NCBI GenBank assembly: GCA_040003205.1
Contig: JBDUDA010000024.1
Span: forward strand, 1 to 19,325
Direction of reading: 5' to 3'
DNA length: 19,325 bases
From: JALYIM01 sp040003205
GTDB taxonomy: Bacteria; Acidobacteriota; Terriglobia; Terriglobales; Acidobacteriaceae
The position numbers and the translations under genes are program-made. Every line of letters begins with the position of its first letter. Within the stretch, counting starts at the first letter, position 1. Under the pieces are notes generated by a model. That model saw only the letters and a list, made by a program, of their open reading frames with translations, was not told the DNA's origin and did not search any database. This document shows positions 15,054 to 19,325 of the stretch, piece by piece.

Positions 15054-16760
15054 TTAAGAACCGGAAGCGGGAACGATGCCGCTTCCTTCCGTACATTTGT
15101 AGGCGCGTCCAGCCGCTAGATTTTTAAATTCCTCTGTTTTACCACTTGGCCATTCGATCACAGCGCGCTCGATGTGATCGCGCTTCTGCAACCCGAACGT
15201 AACGGGCAACTCTGACTGCGAGAGGTAACTCGATCCTCCTTTAACCATTCGCATTTGCATGACGCCGTTGTAATAAATTCGGATCACCGCACCGATCGCA
15301 TCGCGATTTGATTTTGTTCCAGCCAGAACAAACCTGATGCTTCGATTCCCGGACGTCTGGTCGTTGCGGAACAAATATGCGGGACCATTATTCGTAGTCA
15401 TAAGCACGTCAATATCCCCGTCGCGATCAAAGTCTCCGCAGGCGAGGCCACGACCTACCTTCGGCGAATTAAATCCCGCCCCCACCTCGGGCGCTACGTC
15501 GCGAAACTTAGCGTGCCCATCGTTCAGAAATAATTGCGGAGCCTGCGCATAGCCAAGATTTCCGCGAATGTTCCGCACCGTCTCATCGATATGCCCATTT
15601 GCAACCAAAAGATCGAGCGAGCCATCAAGGTCAGCGTCGAAGAAAACGCATCCAAAGCCAAGCTTGTCTTTGGAACTTAACCCGACCCCAGCCCGGGTGG
15701 CGATATCGGAGAAATTTCCTGCGCCATCTTTGCGATAGAGCCCAATCATTTCATTATCGAAATTAGTGATGGCAACCCCCGGCTGGCCGGAATTCTCGAA
15801 ATCGCCGGCATCAACGCCCATGCCTGCTCTGGCTTTGCCCTCGGAGCTGAACGCAATGCCAGTTTCAACGGCGACATCTTTGAAAGTGCCGTTGCGCTGG
15901 TTGCGATATAACTTGTTCGGCTGAGTATCGTTGGCAACCAACAGGTCAGGCCATCCGTCCTGATCGTAGTCGAGCATGGCAACGCCCAGCGATTTGGAAC
16001 TGCTGTCGAAAATGCCACTGCTTGCGGTTACATCTTCGAAGGTGCCATTGCCGCGATTATGAAACAGCCAGCAGGTTTCTCCCCGGTAGGCCTCGGGAGT
16101 GCAATACGATTTCAGCTTGCCATCGATGCTGCAAAATACATCGTGTTCAGCGGACCACTTCACATAGTTGCAAACAAAAAGGTCGAGCAGTCCATCACGA
16201 TCAAAGTCAAACCACAACGCCGATGTACTGAAAGCAACTCTGCCGCCCAGCCCACTCGCTTTCGTCACATCTATAAATGTCCCTCTGCCGGTGTTTTTGA
16301 ATAGACGATTCTGTCCGACACAAGTGACCAGAATGTCCGGATATCCATCGTTGTTATAATCCCCGACGGCCACGCCCATTCCGTAAATCTCAAAATCCAA
16401 TCCCGCCTTGCGCGTCACGTCGCTAAACGTTCCGTCACGATTGTTGTGGTAAAGACTTAGTGTGCTGCGCTGACGTTTGTCCCCCGGCCAATCCATGCTG
16501 TTGATAAGCAAAATGTCGGGCCAGCCGTCGGCGTCATAGTCGAGAAATGCGCATCCCGAGCCGAGCGTTTCGGGCAGCAGTTTATTTCCGTTGGCGCCGC
16601 TGTTGTGACGAAACCGAATTCCAGCGGGCGCAGTCACATCCACGAGTTGAAATCCTGGAGAAGGACTTTGTGACGCCGGCACCGCGAATGCTGACGGCAA
16701 CCGCAAACTCGCTCCCCAAGCCACACCCGCCATGCCCCCAAGAAAAGAGCGGCGGTTCAT
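15054..16760 (-). CDS. CRTAC1-type FG-GAP/VCBS repeat protein with UnbV/ASPIC domain, Tat-exported
   Basis: The 568-residue exported beta-propeller begins with a twin-arginine signal (MNRRSFLGGMAGVAWGASL), likely cut near AFA/VPA. Seven FG-GAP-like blades carry calcium-loop motifs of the form DxDxDGxxD: residues 74-82, 134-142, 185-193, 264-272, 320-328 (degenerate, DFENSGQPG), 375-383 and 443-451. The C-terminal part, about 486-553 (RDAIGAVIRI, GGSSYLSQSELPVTFGL, VIEWPSGKTEEF), is the ASPIC/UnbV domain. Five cysteines around 197-230 may form disulfides. Such proteins are abundant in Acidobacteriota; the human relative CRTAC1 is an extracellular matrix protein, and bacterial roles are mostly unknown. 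The ATG at 16758-16760 overlaps the TGA of the response regulator gene (ATGA), so translation is probably coupled. It is the last gene of the egtD-kinase-regulator unit. Confidence 0.93.
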   Translation of the reverse strand: MNRRSFLGGMAGVAWGASLRLPSAFAVPASQSPSPGFQLVDVTAPAGIRFRHNSGANGNKLLPETLGSGCAFLDYDADGWPDILLINSMDWPGDKRQRSTLSLYHNNRDGTFSDVTRKAGLDFEIYGMGVAVGDYNNDGYPDILVTCVGQNRLFKNTGRGTFIDVTKASGLGGRVAFSTSALWFDFDRDGLLDLFVCNYVKWSAEHDVFCSIDGKLKSYCTPEAYRGETCWLFHNRGNGTFEDVTASSGIFDSSSKSLGVAMLDYDQDGWPDLLVANDTQPNKLYRNQRNGTFKDVAVETGIAFSSEGKARAGMGVDAGDFENSGQPGVAITNFDNEMIGLYRKDGAGNFSDIATRAGVGLSSKDKLGFGCVFFDADLDGSLDLLVANGHIDETVRNIRGNLGYAQAPQLFLNDGHAKFRDVAPEVGAGFNSPKVGRGLACGDFDRDGDIDVLMTTNNGPAYLFRNDQTSGNRSIRFVLAGTKSNRDAIGAVIRIYYNGVMQMRMVKGGSSYLSQSELPVTFGLQKRDHIERAVIEWPSGKTEEFKNLAAGRAYKCTEGSGIVPASGS

Positions 16761-17386
16761 GGGAGATTCACTAACCCGCTGCGGATGGCATAGACAACCA
16801 GTTCGGCGGTCTTATGAATGCCGAGCGCATCCATGATATTGGCGCGGTGCACCGCCACGGTGTTGGCGCTCAGCTTCAGATCAACGGCTATTTCCTTATT
16901 CGATTTTCCCGCGCAAATCAATTGCAACACTTCAAGCTCGCGCTCGGTCAAACTATTTGCTCGTTCACCCTTCAGCGGAGGAGACTTGGCAAGCTGGGCA
17001 TCAATCACGATCTCTCCAGCAGCCACTCTTCGCACTGCCGCCCCCAATTCGAGATCGTTGGCGTTTTTCAGAATGTATCCGCGAGCCCCCGCATCGAGCG
17101 CCTGTCGCACCAACGTTTCCTCTGTGTGCATGCTCAGCATCAAAATTAGAATGTTGGGAGAAGACTCCAAAATCTTTCGAGTTGCCTGCAATCCGCTCAT
17201 GCCCGGCAGCGCACAATCCATGACCATTACCTGTGGTTGCAGGGAGTGGGCGAGTTTGACTGCATCTTCGCCGTTGGCAGCTTCTCCCACGATCACCATA
17301 TCCGCCTCGTCTTCGAGGATGCGGCGAAATCCCAACCGTACCAGGCTGTGATCATCTACCAGTAGTACCGAAATCTTCTCAGCCAT
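16757..17386 (-). CDS. NarL/FixJ-family response regulator
   Basis: The 209-residue two-component regulator has a receiver at residues 5-120 (VLLVDDHSLVRLGF, acceptor Asp57 in VMVMDCALPGMSG, Lys107 in GYILKNA) and a LuxR-type helix-turn-helix at about 143-205 (LTERELEVLQLICAGKSNKEIA, LSANTVAVHRANIM). All phosphorylation residues are present. Its first 8 bases overlap the end of the histidine kinase gene, and its TGA overlaps the ATG of the FG-GAP gene, so it is a translationally coupled pair with its cognate kinase. As a dimeric activator it would bind DNA; its targets are not visible, but autoregulation of the unit is plausible. Confidence 0.96.
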   Translation of the reverse strand: MAEKISVLLVDDHSLVRLGFRRILEDEADMVIVGEAANGEDAVKLAHSLQPQVMVMDCALPGMSGLQATRKILESSPNILILMLSMHTEETLVRQALDAGARGYILKNANDLELGAAVRRVAAGEIVIDAQLAKSPPLKGERANSLTERELEVLQLICAGKSNKEIAVDLKLSANTVAVHRANIMDALGIHKTAELVVYAIRSGLVNLP

Positions 17387-18749
17387 TCGCCCTGCGCTTT
17401 TCTTTGGGAATAATTAAACGGACCAGCGTGCCTCCGCCCGTGGGCTGAAGAAACTCTATGGATCCCCCCAGCAGTTGCGCGCGCTCTCGCATCGCCACTA
17501 AGCCGATGCCGCGATTCTGCGTTGGAAGCATGATACCCGCTCCGTGATCCTCAATCTCGAGCTCTAACTGGTCTGCCCCATATTGCAGCCGTACCCATGC
17601 CGCTTTTGTGCGCGCGTGTCGCACGACGTTGTTGAGGCTTTCCTGTATCACACGATACACGTGGACAGCGGCAGACGCGTCCAGCGGAAAGCTTTGCCCC
17701 GTCTTCTCGTATTTGATGGCTATGCCCGCCTGGCGTTCGAACGTAGGAAGGTACCAATCCAGCGTCGGCTCCAGCCCAGCTTCATCGAGCATAACGGGAT
17801 GCAGGGCCTGGGACAGGCTGCGCACCTTGTCCAACGCCGACTGCGCGATATCGCGCACTTCAACCAGTTCGGGACGAAGCGGTGAATTTTCTGGGACCCG
17901 ATTTCTGGCGCGGCCAAGCATGGCTCCCATGGCGGTCAGAATTTGTCCAAATTCATCGTGCAGCTCGCGCGAAATATATCGCAAGGTAGATTCCTGAGTG
18001 GAAATCAATTTTTGCGCCAGCTCACTTCGTTGCTCGGAAAGCGCCGCCAACCGGACGAACAATTTTCGGTTCGCATGCATTACATAGAAACTTGTCAGTA
18101 CGATTGCAATCAGTGTTGCCGCAAGAAAAAGATATACCTGGCGCTGCACGCGATCGTAAATTTCCTTCACTCGGGCGCCGGCAGCCTCCTCGCTCTCATT
18201 GTTCTGCACTAGCAATCTCGCCACTGCCGTGCTCAGCGCCGCTTGTCTGGCCTGCAAAGACAGACGGATCTGCGCACGCGCTTCCTCCTCTTTTCCCGCT
18301 CGCGCCAGGGCAAACGTCCGCTCCACGGCATCCCAGAATTGCGCTAGCGAGTTCGTTAGCAACTGGCGCTGCTCGGGAGTGCGGCTGGTCACCCCAAAGC
18401 GTTCTTCCTGCTTTAGAGCGTCGTCGAGGTCGGTACGCATGCGCTGAAACTGTCCTGACCATGCGGTAAGCGGATAAGGCTCTCCGCTGTCGAGCATGTC
18501 GCGCATCGCCAATGCTAAAGAATTCAGCTCGTTTTGGATGCGCAGCAACTGCAAAGAATCTTTTCGATTGCGATCTGACAGATTGTTTTGCAATTCCCGC
18601 AGACCAGAAATTTGCAGGGTGATGTACCAGGAGTAGACGATGATCGCCGCCAGCGTAACGAGCAGGCCTAAAACTAAACCTGCCGTGGGAGAACGCTCGG
18701 AGGACGTTTGCACGCGTGAAGAATATAACGAAGACCCGGTAACTTCCAA
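17379..18749 (-). CDS. Membrane histidine kinase, NarX/DesK-like (HisKA_3)
   Basis: The 456-residue kinase has two membrane helices (about 24-46 and 205-226) enclosing a roughly 160-residue, mostly helical periplasmic domain with no cysteines, suggestive of a four-helix-bundle sensor. After the second helix a coiled coil (AALSEQRSELAQKLISTQE) leads to the dimerisation domain with phosphoacceptor His264 in RELHDEFGQ. The ATP-binding domain has QESLNNVVRHA (N373/N374), EDHGAGI (Asp401) and RGIGLVAMRERAQLLGG. The kinase belongs with NarL-type regulators, and the next gene encodes one with an 8-base overlap. The start codon is a TTG at 18749, 15 bases after the egtD stop, without a clear ribosome binding site; GTG 18713 is an alternative and loses nothing essential. 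The signal is unknown; the helical domain fits a small ligand or membrane stress. Confidence 0.92.
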   Translation of the reverse strand: MEVTGSSLYSSRVQTSSERSPTAGLVLGLLVTLAAIIVYSWYITLQISGLRELQNNLSDRNRKDSLQLLRIQNELNSLALAMRDMLDSGEPYPLTAWSGQFQRMRTDLDDALKQEERFGVTSRTPEQRQLLTNSLAQFWDAVERTFALARAGKEEEARAQIRLSLQARQAALSTAVARLLVQNNESEEAAGARVKEIYDRVQRQVYLFLAATLIAIVLTSFYVMHANRKLFVRLAALSEQRSELAQKLISTQESTLRYISRELHDEFGQILTAMGAMLGRARNRVPENSPLRPELVEVRDIAQSALDKVRSLSQALHPVMLDEAGLEPTLDWYLPTFERQAGIAIKYEKTGQSFPLDASAAVHVYRVIQESLNNVVRHARTKAAWVRLQYGADQLELEIEDHGAGIMLPTQNRGIGLVAMRERAQLLGGSIEFLQPTGGGTLVRLIIPKEKRRANG

Positions 18750-18764
18750 AAGTACGACGCTGAT

Positions 18765-19325
18765 CTATACTCGCGCCAGATGGACAGCGAACCATTTTCG
18801 CCAGTCCGTCCAAGTCTTCTCCAGCGAGAAACCGGCGCCTTCCAGCATCCGCTGCACCATGGGCATGGTGTATTTGTAGCTGTTCTCGGTGTGAATGCGC
18901 TCTCCGGCTTTAAAGTGAAGATGTAGACGAAGCAGAGAGATGTCTACCGATTGCGCGCGCAAACTTTCCAGGAAGATTTCCATGCGCGACTGCGTCGCAT
19001 TCCAAAGCGCGATGTGGCGAAAGTTATCCACGTCAAAATTTGCCCCCAGCTCGCGATTGATGCGCGCCAAAATATTTTTATCGAATCTTGCCGTAACGCC
19101 TTGTGAGTCGTCGTACGCCGGCACCAGAATTCCTGGGTTCTTCACCAGGTCCGTGCCTAGCAGAAGAGAATCGCCGGCGGATAACTCGCGGTATACCTGC
19201 CGCAGCATGTGAACCGCGTCTTCCGGATCAAAATTTCCAATACTGGAGCCCAGGTACATCACCATCTTTCGGCCGGGGATGTCCCTTAAAAAACGAAATC
19301 CCTGAGACATGTCCGCGACCACCGG
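18765..19325 (-). CDS. egtD: L-histidine N-alpha-methyltransferase EgtD (ergothioneine biosynthesis), 5' end outside window
   Basis: Only the C-terminal 186 or so residues are visible; the frame runs off the window edge. The fragment has the SAM-methyltransferase signature VMYLGSSIGNFDPEDAVHML, then LLLGTDLVKNPGILVPAYDD, TARFDKNILARINRELGANFD, HIALWNATQSRMEIFLES, and HTENSYKYT, where the glutamate and asparagine region lines the histidine-binding site in EgtD. The order and spacing match EgtD, which makes hercynine from histidine with three SAM-dependent methylations, the first step to ergothioneine. The apparent GTG at 19322 is not the start. EgtB would be expected further upstream, outside the window. 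The kinase gene follows 15 bases after the stop, so they are probably co-transcribed. Confidence 0.92.
   Translation of the reverse strand, partial: PVVADMSQGFRFLRDIPGRKMVMYLGSSIGNFDPEDAVHMLRQVYRELSAGDSLLLGTDLVKNPGILVPAYDDSQGVTARFDKNILARINRELGANFDVDNFRHIALWNATQSRMEIFLESLRAQSVDISLLRLHLHFKAGERIHTENSYKYTMPMVQRMLEGAGFSLEKTWTDWRKWFAVHLARV

Noticed and set aside
16818..17351. 177-codon open frame antisense to the response regulator
   Set aside because: Serine/arginine-rich shadow; the regulator frame on the other strand is complete and conserved.
1..19325. CRISPR arrays, insertion sequences, prophage or integrase genes
   Set aside because: No regularly spaced direct repeats, transposase or integrase motifs were seen in any frame.

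Overview
The window looks like a chromosomal segment of a soil Acidobacteriota, most likely class Terriglobia (the Koribacter/Sulfotelmatobacter type). This is inferred from gene content, not from a marker gene. The pointers are a Tat-exported CRTAC1-type FG-GAP/UnbV protein, a GMC dehydrogenase operon with a gluconate-dehydrogenase-type small subunit and two Tat-exported sugar isomerase/epimerase-fold proteins, and short intergenic repeats built on TGTCAYCCTGAGC...GTCGAAGG ends. I see no phage, transposase, CRISPR array, rRNA or tRNA.

Left part, + strand (1-2886): the 3' end of a hybrid sensor kinase with a C-terminal receiver, then msrP-msrQ, the periplasmic methionine sulfoxide reductase (Tat-exported molybdopterin subunit and its heme membrane partner).

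Middle accessory part (3068-8446): a SUKH/SMI1-like gene broken by a one-base frameshift, two secreted proteins of unknown role (one with a putative Ig fold), about 1 kb without a convincing gene but with two hairpin repeats, a PPOX-class flavin/F420 oxidoreductase, a second repeat pair between converging genes, a YbjQ-family protein, a tiny CPXCG-type cysteine-rich protein, and a membrane-anchored alpha/beta hydrolase. A palindrome lies across the two converging stop codons at 8437-8471.

Right part, - strand, three transcription units. (a) 12855 to 8451: two Tat-exported TIM-barrel isomerase/epimerases, a GMC oxidoreductase and its Tat-signal small subunit, in close order behind a TATAAT-like box. 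This reads as a periplasmic sugar or glycoside oxidation and rearrangement pathway. (b) 14907 to 13008: a TetR regulator followed 13 bases later by a Rieske non-heme iron oxygenase, with a 17-bp palindrome overlapping a perfect TTGACA upstream. (c) 19325 to 15054: egtD (ergothioneine biosynthesis, cut by the window edge), a membrane histidine kinase, a NarL-type response regulator overlapping it by 8 bases, and the CRTAC1-like exported beta-propeller, whose ATG overlaps the regulator's TGA.

A loose theme is redox and cell-envelope chemistry: methionine sulfoxide repair, ergothioneine, flavin enzymes and Tat export. Several starts were moved from the longest possible reading frame to internal codons with a ribosome binding site; these choices are stated per entry.
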